From: Evansella cellulosilytica DSM 2522
Lineage (GTDB): Bacteria > Bacillota > Bacilli > Bacillales > Salisediminibacteriaceae
DNA: 64,000 bases
Direction: 5' to 3'
Assembly: GCF_000177235.2 (NCBI RefSeq)
Contig: NC_014829.1
Span: 3,658,001-3,722,000, forward strand
Position numbers and translations under genes: made by a program. Below are positions 50,076 to 58,336 of the stretch, piece after piece. The notes beneath the pieces are model-generated. The model had not been told where the DNA came from, did no database searches, and saw nothing but the letters and a program-made list of their open reading frames with translations. Each line of letters starts with the position of its first letter. Positions within the stretch are counted from its first letter, which is position 1.

Positions 50076-50663
50076 TCATTTATTTTTTCCTGTATCAGGA
50101 TCATTAATTTCATCGACTAATTTTTCTGCAACTCTACGATACATATTACTCATTTGAACGAGAGAAGATATTGTTAAAAGCTGTTTTATATAATCTGCAT
50201 CTTGCTCTTCAAATTGATGGACAACTTCTTGAACATCCTCTTCATGAGTAACAATACTTTCTTGAAACTTCTCTAAGTTATTGTCAGCCAAAGTCAAATA
50301 GCTAGCATATAGTTTTTCAAGATCTGCTTTCCCATCAACCGATTTTTCATTCACTTCCGCTAATGTCTTTTTCACATCACTAATGGATAACACACCTTTT
50401 AATTGGTATATAAGACTAATTAAAATAAGGTGCTCTTTAGAATACTTTTTATTTGAGATGGGGAAAAATAGTTTTCCCTTCGCGTAATTGTTGATCATTG
50501 TTTTTGTCAGTACTTTTTCTTCTTCATTGCGCTTCGCATCTCGAAAAGTATTTTCAAACAACTGAATAACTTGATCCATATATAAGTCAATATTCGGGAG
50601 GTCTTCCAATAAAATATTTTTCTCTAGTCCTGCCTTTTCAACAAATTCGTTTAGTTTTTTCAT
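50076..50663 (-). CDS. DUF1836 domain protein
   Basis: A 195-residue protein with the DUF1836 block at about residues 22-115: LPNIDLYMDQVIQLFE, LTKTMINNYAKGKLF, KKYSKEHLILISLIYQLK. This part looks like a MerR-type winged helix. The C-terminal 80 residues are helical and acidic. A DNA-binding or regulatory role is inferred from the fold only. Confidence 0.82.
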   Translation of the reverse strand: MKKLNEFVEKAGLEKNILLEDLPNIDLYMDQVIQLFENTFRDAKRNEEEKVLTKTMINNYAKGKLFFPISNKKYSKEHLILISLIYQLKGVLSISDVKKTLAEVNEKSVDGKADLEKLYASYLTLADNNLEKFQESIVTHEEDVQEVVHQFEEQDADYIKQLLTISSLVQMSNMYRRVAEKLVDEINDPDTGKNK

Positions 50664-50798
50664 AATATAACCTCAATTTTGTCATTTCTCTTATTATAGT
50701 TGATATTTTTCACAAAGTAAATATTGACTACATCACATAATGATTGTATCATCATAAGTAGTTATTAAAACTATATATTGTTATGGAGATGATTAGAT

Positions 50799-51446
50799 AT
50801 GAACACATTTATACGAGAACCAATTAATGGTCTCACTCATTTAGCTGGCGCCATCTTTGCATTCATTGGCTTACTTGCTTTAGTGATAAAAGCAACATAT
50901 ACAACAGGATCAGCGCTCGCGATAGCGTCGGTTATTATATTCGGAATAAGCATGGTTCTTCTTTACGCTGCTTCCGCGACATACCATATGGTCATTGCGC
51001 GAGATAAAGTAATCGCTTTTTTAAGAAAAATTGATCATTCGATGATTTATGTCTTGATTGCTGGGACATATACACCATTCTGTCTTATCAGTTTAAATGG
51101 AATAACCGGATGGGTTCTATTTGCCATTATTACAAGCCTTGCATTGTTTGGCGTCATCTTTAAGCTTGTCTGGTTTCATTGCCCTCGTTGGCTCTCAACA
51201 TCTATTTACATTTTCATGGGGTGGATTGTTATATTCTTCTTTTCACCTTTATCAAACGTCTTAAACTCTAATGGATTAATGCTATTAATTGTTGGTGGCG
51301 TTCTATATACGATCGGTGGCGTCATTTATGGAATTAAACCGAAGTTTTTATCTTTTAAACATATGGGATACCATGAAATCTTTCATATATTCATTTTATT
51401 AGGAAGTCTTGCCCATTTCCTAAGCGTATATTTATACGTTTTATAA
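50799..51446 (+). CDS. hemolysin III family (PAQR-like) membrane protein
   Basis: A 215-residue protein with seven hydrophobic segments. The family pattern is intact: EPINGLTHLAGA, SATYHMV, KIDHSMIYVLIAGTYTPFC, and HEIFHIFILLGSLAHF with the metal-binding histidines. Some relatives were named hemolysins but a hydrolase-like metal site is more likely. It is monocistronic. Confidence 0.92.
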   Translation: MNTFIREPINGLTHLAGAIFAFIGLLALVIKATYTTGSALAIASVIIFGISMVLLYAASATYHMVIARDKVIAFLRKIDHSMIYVLIAGTYTPFCLISLNGITGWVLFAIITSLALFGVIFKLVWFHCPRWLSTSIYIFMGWIVIFFFSPLSNVLNSNGLMLLIVGGVLYTIGGVIYGIKPKFLSFKHMGYHEIFHIFILLGSLAHFLSVYLYVL

Positions 51447-51467
51447 AAGTTCAAACAGTTTACTTAA

Positions 51468-51570
51468 AGTCTTTTTTAGAAACAGTGAAGAAAGACTATC
51501 ACTGTTTTCATAAGTAGTAGTGAGTGCTTTACTCACTACTACTTGTCGTGAAACTTTACCGCTTAAGATA
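51468..51570 (+). repeat. dispersed imperfect palindrome, copy G
   Basis: Inner arms AAGTAGTAGTGAGT (from 51512) and ACTCACTACTACTT (to 51544) pair perfectly around GCTTT. The left flank has AACAGTGA/TCACTGTT as its own hairpin in place of the usual long outer arm. It lies between converging genes. Confidence 0.78.
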
Positions 51571-51585
51571 AGGCTTCTATTAATA

Positions 51586-51623
51586 GGTTGACCCAAAAGG
51601 CCCAAGCACCGATTAAGTCAACC
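51586..51623. terminator. hairpin between convergent genes
   Basis: GGTTGAC pairs with GTCAACC around a 24-base loop. No T-run on either side; weak terminator. Confidence 0.4.
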
Positions 51624-51736
51624 TCCTTCTCTTCATTGAGTTGTAAAATTTTTCCGACAAGACACATCTCCTCATGTGAAAGACAGGTCTACTTTAGCAC
51701 GGACTCAGTCACCTCAACTTCTTCATTAACAAACAT

Positions 51737-52483
51737 TTAATTGCTCACTTTGTTTACATCACTCTTTTTTATGCTAGAATTTTGTTCAAAAGCTAGGGCA
51801 TATTTGACATACCCGTAATCATGTAATTTTTTTCCTTCTTCTGTCATGATGTTGGCATTAATATTTACATTATCATAATGATAGCCCTTCTCCTTTAATT
51901 GCTTCTGAATGCCTATCCCATCCATGTAAATATCATCTTTCCCTTTATTTTCTGCATCGATTACGATATATAAAGAAATCGGACGATCAAGCTCAAGCTC
52001 TTTTTTCCAGTTTACATCATCATTATATCTACCTTTTAATACTTCAAGGCTGACTCCTACATGAATGATGTCTTTGTTTTGTTGAATCAGTTCATCAAAA
52101 ATCTCTTCAGAAGCTTCCTTACTTAAACGTTCCATCAAACGTTCGTCTAGGTTATCATAATATAGTCCATCCCAATAAACCTCGGGAAAGAATGTGCCTC
52201 TTACTGTAAACTCATATTCCTGTATACTTTCAGTATCTTCATTCCAATTACCTATTTCTAATAGATTAAACGTATATTCACCGAATTTAAAGTTATAAAA
52301 CCCTTCAGAAATGTTAAATTCTTTTTCTGGGTATGTTTCCTCTACATAGCTATCCAACGCTTTTTTTGCGAGAAACTTACTAATCGGATTACCATTAAAT
52401 GCGTTATACAACGAAAAAATGAAAATGACAATCATAACGATAGCTATACTTATCCAAAATTTTTTATTTTTGAGCATTATCAT
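51737..52483 (-). CDS. membrane-anchored hypothetical protein (YfjL-like)
   Basis: A 248-residue protein: one N-terminal membrane segment (about residues 8-26), then an extracellular domain with FNGNPISKFLAKKALDSYV and NISEGFYNFKFGEYTF. This pattern resembles the YfjL-like group of Bacillaceae; the function is unknown. It overlaps the anti-sigma-like gene by 20 bases, so it is the third gene of a sigma-factor operon and may be its sensor or effector. Confidence 0.65.
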   Translation of the reverse strand: MIMLKNKKFWISIAIVMIVIFIFSLYNAFNGNPISKFLAKKALDSYVEETYPEKEFNISEGFYNFKFGEYTFNLLEIGNWNEDTESIQEYEFTVRGTFFPEVYWDGLYYDNLDERLMERLSKEASEEIFDELIQQNKDIIHVGVSLEVLKGRYNDDVNWKKELELDRPISLYIVIDAENKGKDDIYMDGIGIQKQLKEKGYHYDNVNINANIMTEEGKKLHDYGYVKYALAFEQNSSIKKSDVNKVSN

Positions 52484-53060
52484 GCCCTCCCTTTTTTAGC
52501 TGTAGGAAAAGCCAGCCTAGTAGACATCCAATTAAAGAAAACACAAAGTGGATCAACGTTAGCATCAACACACCAAGAAACGATTGAATGATATACTCAG
52601 TCAGTACAAAGTGCTCTACATGCATTCCCTCCATAAAATCAATGATGTGCATGCCTGTCGCCCACAAAAATGTCGGTATAAAGGAAATATAAAAGACGAT
52701 TTTTATATTTTTATAAAACAAGTATGTTACTAGTCCTAGTAGTGTATAGGAAATAATAAATCCAAAGCTATTACTTAACAATGAGGTCCTAATAGCAAAC
52801 ATAAAGGAAATTGCAACAAAAATGATTTGATATAATGCTAACTTTTGATTTACTTGTTTAAACATTTTTTCTGTATCAATATTTGATGAAAAATCGTTTT
52901 CTTCAATTAAATTCGATCTTGTCATTTTCACTAGCTGCTCTAATTCTTCATTACCTTTCACTTGTTCTTCAAACCATTCTTTCGTTACATCACTTAGTAA
53001 GTTTTCTTCATACAATGGGAGTAAGTCTTCTATGACGTATTTAATCTTGCATTCATTCAT
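52464..53060 (-). CDS. probable anti-sigma factor (membrane protein)
   Basis: A 198-residue protein. The first 70 residues (MNECKIKYVIEDLLPLYEENLL) look like an anti-sigma N-terminal domain. The HxxxCxxC zinc motif common in these proteins is missing; only Cys4 is seen. About five hydrophobic segments follow. It overlaps the sigma gene by 8 bases, the usual sign of a sigma/anti-sigma pair. Partner assignment is inferred from this order. Confidence 0.7.
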   Translation of the reverse strand: MNECKIKYVIEDLLPLYEENLLSDVTKEWFEEQVKGNEELEQLVKMTRSNLIEENDFSSNIDTEKMFKQVNQKLALYQIIFVAISFMFAIRTSLLSNSFGFIISYTLLGLVTYLFYKNIKIVFYISFIPTFLWATGMHIIDFMEGMHVEHFVLTEYIIQSFLGVLMLTLIHFVFSLIGCLLGWLFLQLKKGGHDNAQK

Positions 53061-53541
53061 CTTTTTTCAGCTCCTTCTGTAGTTTGAGCTTTGCCCGATG
53101 AAAGGTAATTCGAGCATAATTTTCTGACTTTCCTAAAAGATCTCCAATTTCTCTGAAGGATAGTTCGCCAAAAATACGGAACACAACAATATCTTTTTCA
53201 GGATAGTTTAAAGAATGGATTAAATGTAATACCTCCGCATTGTTCTCCTTTTTTACTACTTCATTTTCTAAAGTTTCAGTGATCGTCTTTTCCTTTTCCA
53301 TCTTTTCCGTTAACCTCTGATGATATTTTTGCGAACGATAATAATTTTTCAGGACATTTTTTGCTATCGAGAAAACCCACGTTTTTATCGTTGATTTCCC
53401 TTTAAAGCTTGAAAAATTTTTAAATGCGAGATAAAAAACTTCATGAGTTAAATCTTCCGCAGCCTCACGATGTAATGTTTTCACATAAAAATAAGCGTAA
53501 ATATTCGGTTGCAACTTTCGATATACATCCTCTAGCTTCAT
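53053..53541 (-). CDS. ECF-type RNA polymerase sigma factor
   Basis: A 162-residue sigma-70 family protein. Region 2 contains AEDLTHEVFYLAFKNF and TIKTWVFSIAKNVLKNYY. Region 4 is LSFREIGDLLGKSENYARI followed by FHRAKLKLQKEL. It should direct RNA polymerase to a small set of envelope-stress genes. A dyad GTAAC...GTTAC at 53594-53618 lies upstream and could be part of an autoregulated promoter. Confidence 0.92.
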   Translation of the reverse strand: MKLEDVYRKLQPNIYAYFYVKTLHREAAEDLTHEVFYLAFKNFSSFKGKSTIKTWVFSIAKNVLKNYYRSQKYHQRLTEKMEKEKTITETLENEVVKKENNAEVLHLIHSLNYPEKDIVVFRIFGELSFREIGDLLGKSENYARITFHRAKLKLQKELKKDE

Positions 53542-53593
53542 GTGGACACTTCCTCTATAGCAATCCGTTTATCATTTGTTCCTCAATTAATTA

Positions 53594-53618
53594 GTAACAT
53601 GAACGACCAGTTTGTTAC
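53594..53618. promoter_or_regulatory. GTAAC/GTTAC dyad upstream of the ECF sigma gene
   Basis: GTAAC at 53594-53598 and GTTAC at 53614-53618 form inverted arms. ECF promoters often have an AAC in the -35; no good -10 was found at the expected spacing, so this is a weak candidate. Confidence 0.25.
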
Positions 53619-53722
53619 ATAATTTTTTTATTTTTTTCATTTCATTATTGAAGTTTACTTTCTGGTTTGATTTTCGTTTCATTTATAGTCGTGCAATGAG
53701 TGGCCTTTTCGATCAATTGAAA

Positions 53723-53754
53723 GAGCCCACTATAAGGAAGCTTATAGTGGGCTC
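53723..53754 (-). terminator. hairpin after the GerW-like gene
   Basis: GAGCCCACTATAAG pairs perfectly with CTTATAGTGGGCTC around GAAG. The minus strand continues TTTCAATTG. GTGTAGCCATTGC follows on the plus side at about 53761, as at 21554. Confidence 0.75.
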
Positions 53755-53817
53755 GCGTCAAGTGTAGCCATTGCCAGTTGTATTCTCTTGTTTATGACAT
53801 ATACTAGTCTATTTTTC

Positions 53818-54237
53818 TTAATTAATATTAAAATTTTTCATTTTTAACTTTGATTTTCTCGTAAATAATAAAGCAATTCCAAATGTAAGAATAACAAGTA
53901 AGCTTAATGTGCTTGTTTTGCTAACAGGTGGCTTAAAGGTTGTTTTGTTTTCTGTTATTTCATATACGCCTACTGGCTTAACTGATATATAGCCACCACC
54001 ACCGCCACCTTCTCCGAGCGCATCTTTATTCCCCTGAGTAAAGCCTCCTCCTCCTCCACCAATATATCTAATTCTTGCAACGGGGAGCACCTTTTTTGTC
54101 TCTAAGTCTATTGTTTCACCATAGACTAACGTACTATCTTTGTGCTTTGAAAACTTATCAACAATCGGCTTAAATGGTACTTCAAAAGGAGTCGCTTGCT
54201 TTTTCGTTTTCTCCTCTGTGTTCTTCTCGTTCTCCAT
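53818..54237 (-). CDS. GerW/YtfJ family protein
   Basis: A 139-residue protein with the Gly-rich pattern of the YtfJ/GerW family: KDSTLVYGETIDLE, then RIRYIGGGGGGFTQG and GGGGGGGYISVKPVGVYEI. A hydrophobic segment at about residues 108-124 ends in a basic tail, which would anchor it to a membrane. B. subtilis GerW is needed for normal germination; this copy may be a paralogue. It is monocistronic. Confidence 0.8.
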   Translation of the reverse strand: MENEKNTEEKTKKQATPFEVPFKPIVDKFSKHKDSTLVYGETIDLETKKVLPVARIRYIGGGGGGFTQGNKDALGEGGGGGGYISVKPVGVYEITENKTTFKPPVSKTSTLSLLVILTFGIALLFTRKSKLKMKNFNIN

Positions 54238-54375
54238 TTCATTTTACCTCCTCTAACAATGCTTTATTACCTATTCTATTTTCGTTTCATATTTTCCTAT
54301 TTAAATGAATATATTTAAAGTAATAAACTGAATGAAGAGGATAAAATTCTACATCTCCCCAAGCATTTATCTGCC

Positions 54376-54428
54376 TTTAAAAAGAGGGTGCCCACAAGCC
54401 ACTATATTATGACCATGGAACACCCTCT
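54376..54428 (-). terminator. terminator of the NlpC/P60 gene
   Basis: AGAGGGTG (54383-54390) pairs with CACCCTCT (54421-54428), with an inner CCA/TGG stem. The minus strand ends in TTTTT. Confidence 0.8.
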
Positions 54429-54435
54429 CAAATTA

Positions 54436-55704
54436 CTATTCTATTACACGTACTACTCGTCCGTTAAATGTACGTTGCCAGTAGCCACTATTCATGTTCG
54501 CAATCGCAACACCTGTTGAGCTTTGGGAACCGATGAATTGTCCATTACCGATGTATATACCTACATGTCCATCTCTTTTATAAGTATCAAAGAAAACAAG
54601 GTCTCCTGGTTTCATTTCACTTCTCGACACTTGGCGTCCAGCATGTTTTTGTTCATCTGTACTGTATCCAAGATAAACACCAACTTGTGCAAAAGCCCAA
54701 CGTGTAAACCCTGAACAATCAAACCTACCGTGTTGAATATCATATGCTGTACGTCCACCACCAAATACATAATATGAGTTACCGATATATTTTCTTCCAC
54801 CATTAATTACTTGGTTGATGTCACCTGATGAAACTGTGTTGGAAGAAGTTTGCGTATTACTCGTATGTACATTATTAGATATTTCATTCGTGTCATTATT
54901 CGCAGTAGCTTGTGCTCTCGCTTCTTCCTCTTGACGCGCTCTAGCTAATTCTTCCTCAATTCTTTGTCTAATAGACGATTCTTGAGAAGCAAGTTGGCTG
55001 TCTTGTTCAGCTAAGTTAGCAATTAACTGTTCTGTTTCTTCTTCTTTTTTAGTAAGCTCTTTTTTCATTTCTTCATTTTGTTCTTGCTGCTGCATTAAAT
55101 GATGTTGCATTCCTTCAAGCTCAATCATCATTTCTTTAAGTCCTGATAGCTTGTCCTCTAATGCAGTCTGCGTTTCCTCTAATTCTACTAAATTTGCTTC
55201 ATATTGATTAAGCATATCAGTATCGGCTTTCGCTATTTGTGTAATGGAGAATACACGGTCAACGAAATCAGTAAAGCTTTGAGCACCTAAAATGACCTCT
55301 AAGTAGCGTATGTTTCCTCCGCTTTGCTGATAAGCTACAGCTCTTTGAGATAACATTTCAAACCTACGGTCAATATCATCCTCTAATTTAGCAATATCTG
55401 ACTCCATTACTTCAATCTCTTCATTAGTTTCTTCGATACTTTCTTCAGTATCTTTAATCGTTTGCTCATTGTCTTGAATTGCTTCTTCTGCAAGCTCAAT
55501 TTGTCTATTTAATTGATCTAATTCTTCTAACACTTCTGCTATTTCTTGTTCAGCTTCTGATAGTGTAGATTGAATTTGCTCTCGTTCTTCTCTTATGTCA
55601 TTTAGTTCCTGGTTAGTTTCGGCAAATGCAGGAGGTACAGCTAATGTACTACATAGCCCGACAATCATCATCGCGTGTAGTAATTTTCTTCTCTTTTTTT
55701 GCAC
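54436..55704 (-). CDS. NlpC/P60 peptidoglycan endopeptidase, CwlO-like
   Basis: A 422-residue secreted hydrolase. It starts at a GTG with GGGGAAG upstream. The signal peptide ends near PPAFAET (residue 29). Residues 30-260 are a long Glu/Gln-rich coiled coil with the block LEVILGAQSFTDF at 135-147. The C-terminal NlpC/P60 domain has RFDCSGFTRWAF (nucleophilic Cys) and DGHVGIYIG (His). It should cut D-Glu/DAP stem-peptide bonds during wall growth. In B. subtilis CwlO is controlled by FtsEX through its coiled coil. Confidence 0.92.
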   Translation of the reverse strand: MQKKRRKLLHAMMIVGLCSTLAVPPAFAETNQELNDIREEREQIQSTLSEAEQEIAEVLEELDQLNRQIELAEEAIQDNEQTIKDTEESIEETNEEIEVMESDIAKLEDDIDRRFEMLSQRAVAYQQSGGNIRYLEVILGAQSFTDFVDRVFSITQIAKADTDMLNQYEANLVELEETQTALEDKLSGLKEMMIELEGMQHHLMQQQEQNEEMKKELTKKEEETEQLIANLAEQDSQLASQESSIRQRIEEELARARQEEEARAQATANNDTNEISNNVHTSNTQTSSNTVSSGDINQVINGGRKYIGNSYYVFGGGRTAYDIQHGRFDCSGFTRWAFAQVGVYLGYSTDEQKHAGRQVSRSEMKPGDLVFFDTYKRDGHVGIYIGNGQFIGSQSSTGVAIANMNSGYWQRTFNGRVVRVIE

Positions 55705-55947
55705 TATCTTCCCCTACTTCCCTTATTAGTTACTATTAAAATACAAATCTATTATGTATGAAATCTATTTCAACTAGTTAGTAGTATAGCACCAAAAAAT
55801 AACAATCGTGTAATACAAATGTTACAGTTATATTTCAAAATACCAACAATTCTCTATTATTTAGTTTATTTTTTTTAGAAAGTGGGAATGATTTAAAGTC
55901 GACCCTATCTCCAAAATTGTATAACTATGTCAACTTTTTTCTTATAT
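55705..55947. other. upstream region of the NlpC/P60 gene
   Basis: AT-rich sequence holding the promoter of the hydrolase gene (minus) on its left. No RNA or binding site was recognised. Confidence 0.45.
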
Positions 55948-56122
55948 GCTATGTTAAACTTTGTTGTTGATTTTCACTTCAGAAAGCTCGCTTGTCTCTT
56001 CCTCTTCCTGTTTCGCTTTGAAGATGCATCCGTCGAGACAACTCGAAGCTTAATCGTGATGTAACGCTCGTCGCAGGCGTTTCGTACCTTTCGAGAAAAT
56101 CAACATTATCCTTTAACATAGC
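55948..56122. repeat. element with about 28-bp terminal inverted repeats
   Basis: Left end GCTATGTTAAA...TGTTGATTTTC (55948-55975) and right end GAAAATCAACA...TTTAACATAGC (56095-56122) are inverted repeats matching at 23 of 28 positions. The 119-base inside holds TGTCTCTTCCTCTTCC and a block (56031-56051) identical to 21251-21271. No ORF of note is inside. It resembles a miniature mobile or structural element. Confidence 0.78.
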
Positions 56123-56129
56123 CTATTAA

Positions 56130-56157
56130 AAAAAGCCCTCAATATTTTGAGGGCTTA
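56130..56157 (-). terminator. glpD terminator
   Basis: AAGCCCTCAA pairs with TTGAGGGCTT; the minus strand continues with seven T in all. It is about 25 bases after the glpD stop. Confidence 0.92.
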
Positions 56158-56181
56158 TCACTACTACATATGATTGTTCCA

Positions 56182-57780
56182 TTACTTTTGTATCATATAC
56201 AATAATCTATTAACGAGATCACTACGATTCATAGATTTTCTCCAATTAAAGTAATAATCGCCAGTACGTCTTATCAAATAATCTTCAGCCTTTACAACCA
56301 TTTCTTCTTCCACACAATAATACAATTCAGCCTTCAGCTCGCATTCTGTATTGAACCTGTATTTATTCAATTCTACAAACCTCTCGAAAACTTTATCTAC
56401 ATTTGTCCCATAGCGATGAATGAGCGTCCATGCCTTCTTTTTCTCAAAACCTATCTTACTTGCTAACTCCAATTTTTCTTTCACAAAGTTCTCCCATCTA
56501 TTTGCACCACCTACATCTCCACCAGATAATGTGATGTGTTGCGTTTCACAACGAGGGTATGAGCCTCGATACTCTTCTGCTAGCTGTTTAACAACGAGAT
56601 TTACTGTTTTTTCTGCCATTTTTCTAAAACCTGTTAGCTTACCTCCAGCAATCGTAATAAGACCGGAGTTTGAAAGGAATATTTCGTCTTTCCGTGAAAG
56701 ATCAGACGGTGATTTTCCTTCCTCATGAATAAGTGGTCGTAGCCCTGCCCAAGAAGACTCAATATCATCAACAGATATATTAATAGAAGGAAACATGTTG
56801 TTTGTTGCTTTTATTAAATAGTTTTTATCCTCTATCGACACTGTAGGATCGGCTAAATCACCTCTGTATGTCGTGTCAGTTGTTCCTATATAAGTTTTGT
56901 CTGCACGAGGAATAGCAAAAATCATTCTCCCATCTTCAACATCAAAGTACATCGCCTGCCTTAAAGGAAAACGCTTTTGATCTACAACGATGTGGACACC
57001 TTTCGTAACGTGTAAATGTTTTCCTGTTAATGAGCGATCTTGCTTTCTGATTGAATCTACCCAAGGACCAGTTGCATTCACAATTTTTTTTGCATAAATG
57101 TGATGTGTTTTCCCACTTATTGAGTCAAAAGCTACTCCACCGTTTACCTTCCCACTTTCGTTATAAATAAGCTCTTCCACTCCACAGTAATTAACAGCAT
57201 TCGCCCCTAAAGAAAAGGCTGTCTTAACTACTTCAAGTGTAAGCCTCGCATCGTCTGTCTGATATTCATAATATAAACCGGCCCCCTTCAAGCCTTCGTC
57301 TCTTAATAAAGGCTCCTTTTTTAATGCCTCTTCTTTCGATAGCATCTTTCTTCGTTCTTGTTTTTTTACTTGTGCCAAACGATCATATACATATAATCCA
57401 AAAGAAGTGGATATCTTTCCGAAAGAGCCGTTCTTTATAAGTGGGAGTAGCATTGGTTCTGGTTTAACGATGTGAGGTGCATTTTCATGCAGTATCGCTC
57501 TTTCCCTTCCAACTTCTTTCACTAGCTTTATTTCTAATTGCTTCAAATACCTTAAACCACCATGAATAAGCTTTGTAGAACGGCTACTCGTTCCAGCAGC
57601 GAAATCCTGCATTTCCAACAGCCCAACCTTTAATCCTCTATTTGCAGCATCTAAGGCGATGCCACATCCTGTTATACCTCCACCAATTATGAGTAAATCT
57701 AATTCTCCCGATGACATTTCATTTAAAAAGTGTTGTCTATTTTGCTGTGAAAACGTTCTGACCATAATGACAAACACCAC
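56182..57780 (-). CDS. glpD: aerobic glycerol-3-phosphate dehydrogenase GlpD
   Basis: About 530 residues. The FAD motif is DLLIIGGGITGCGIALDAA, then GTSSRSTKLIHGGLRYLK, both typical of GlpD. It oxidises glycerol 3-phosphate to dihydroxyacetone phosphate and feeds electrons to the quinone pool at the membrane. The start may be GTG at 57780 or ATG at 57765; AAGGATG suits the former. glpF, glpK and glpP are not in the window. Confidence 0.95.
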   Translation of the reverse strand: MVFVIMVRTFSQQNRQHFLNEMSSGELDLLIIGGGITGCGIALDAANRGLKVGLLEMQDFAAGTSSRSTKLIHGGLRYLKQLEIKLVKEVGRERAILHENAPHIVKPEPMLLPLIKNGSFGKISTSFGLYVYDRLAQVKKQERRKMLSKEEALKKEPLLRDEGLKGAGLYYEYQTDDARLTLEVVKTAFSLGANAVNYCGVEELIYNESGKVNGGVAFDSISGKTHHIYAKKIVNATGPWVDSIRKQDRSLTGKHLHVTKGVHIVVDQKRFPLRQAMYFDVEDGRMIFAIPRADKTYIGTTDTTYRGDLADPTVSIEDKNYLIKATNNMFPSINISVDDIESSWAGLRPLIHEEGKSPSDLSRKDEIFLSNSGLITIAGGKLTGFRKMAEKTVNLVVKQLAEEYRGSYPRCETQHITLSGGDVGGANRWENFVKEKLELASKIGFEKKKAWTLIHRYGTNVDKVFERFVELNKYRFNTECELKAELYYCVEEEMVVKAEDYLIRRTGDYYFNWRKSMNRSDLVNRLLYMIQK

Positions 57781-57925
57781 ATCCTTTTTCTTTAGGTTAA
57801 AACTAAACGTTCAGATTTAGAAATAACACTCATTCCTACATGTATTTTGGATAGCCTTTCCTTATACCTTTAAAACGTGAATATTAGTGGATACATGAAA
57901 AAACAAGGGGAGTTTTGGGCAACAA

Positions 57926-57961
57926 AAAAACGTAGATGTTATACCGTTACATCTACGTTTT
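57926..57961 (-). terminator. terminator overlapping the stop codon of the 67-residue ORF
   Basis: AAAACGTAGATGT pairs with ACATCTACGTTTT. The stop codon of the 57939 gene is in the loop, so the last codons form one arm. Confidence 0.82.
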
Positions 57962-58142
57962 CAATAGGGATGTCTAATGATTTAATTGTTTCTATAAATT
58001 GATCTTCTGAAAAATTTTGCTTTGGCTGTATTTCAAGAACATGATCTTCTTTAAATGTCGGTATTCCACGATAGTAGCCAACAAACAACCTTACTTTTTC
58101 CTTTTCATCCAAGGTTAACATGCGTGTAAATGTTATCTCCAT
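57939..58142 (-). CDS. hypothetical protein (67 residues)
   Basis: A small charged protein (starts MEITFTRMLTLDEKEKV). A GGAGG-like site precedes the ATG. No family was recognised. A terminator follows immediately and another precedes the gene at 58259, so it is a separate transcription unit between glpD and the YibE/F gene. Confidence 0.6.
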   Translation of the reverse strand: MEITFTRMLTLDEKEKVRLFVGYYRGIPTFKEDHVLEIQPKQNFSEDQFIETIKSLDIPIENVDVTV

Positions 58143-58258
58143 ATTATAACCTCCATTATTACTATACCGAAAAATAGAGACAAACTCTAGTAATTGCCGA
58201 AAAAAAGCTTAAATATACGAAAACAATAATTATTTATCAAAATTATACAAAAAATAGC

Positions 58259-58287
58259 ACATACAAAAGGTCCCCCCTTTTGTATGT
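58259..58287 (-). terminator. terminator after the YibE/F gene
   Basis: ACATACAAAAGG pairs perfectly with CCTTTTGTATGT around TCCCC; the minus strand then reads GCTATTTTTTG. Confidence 0.88.
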
Positions 58288-58336
58288 ACCTAACTATAGA
58301 ATATTCCCTCTGTCGTTTTTTATAAAATACATGCTA

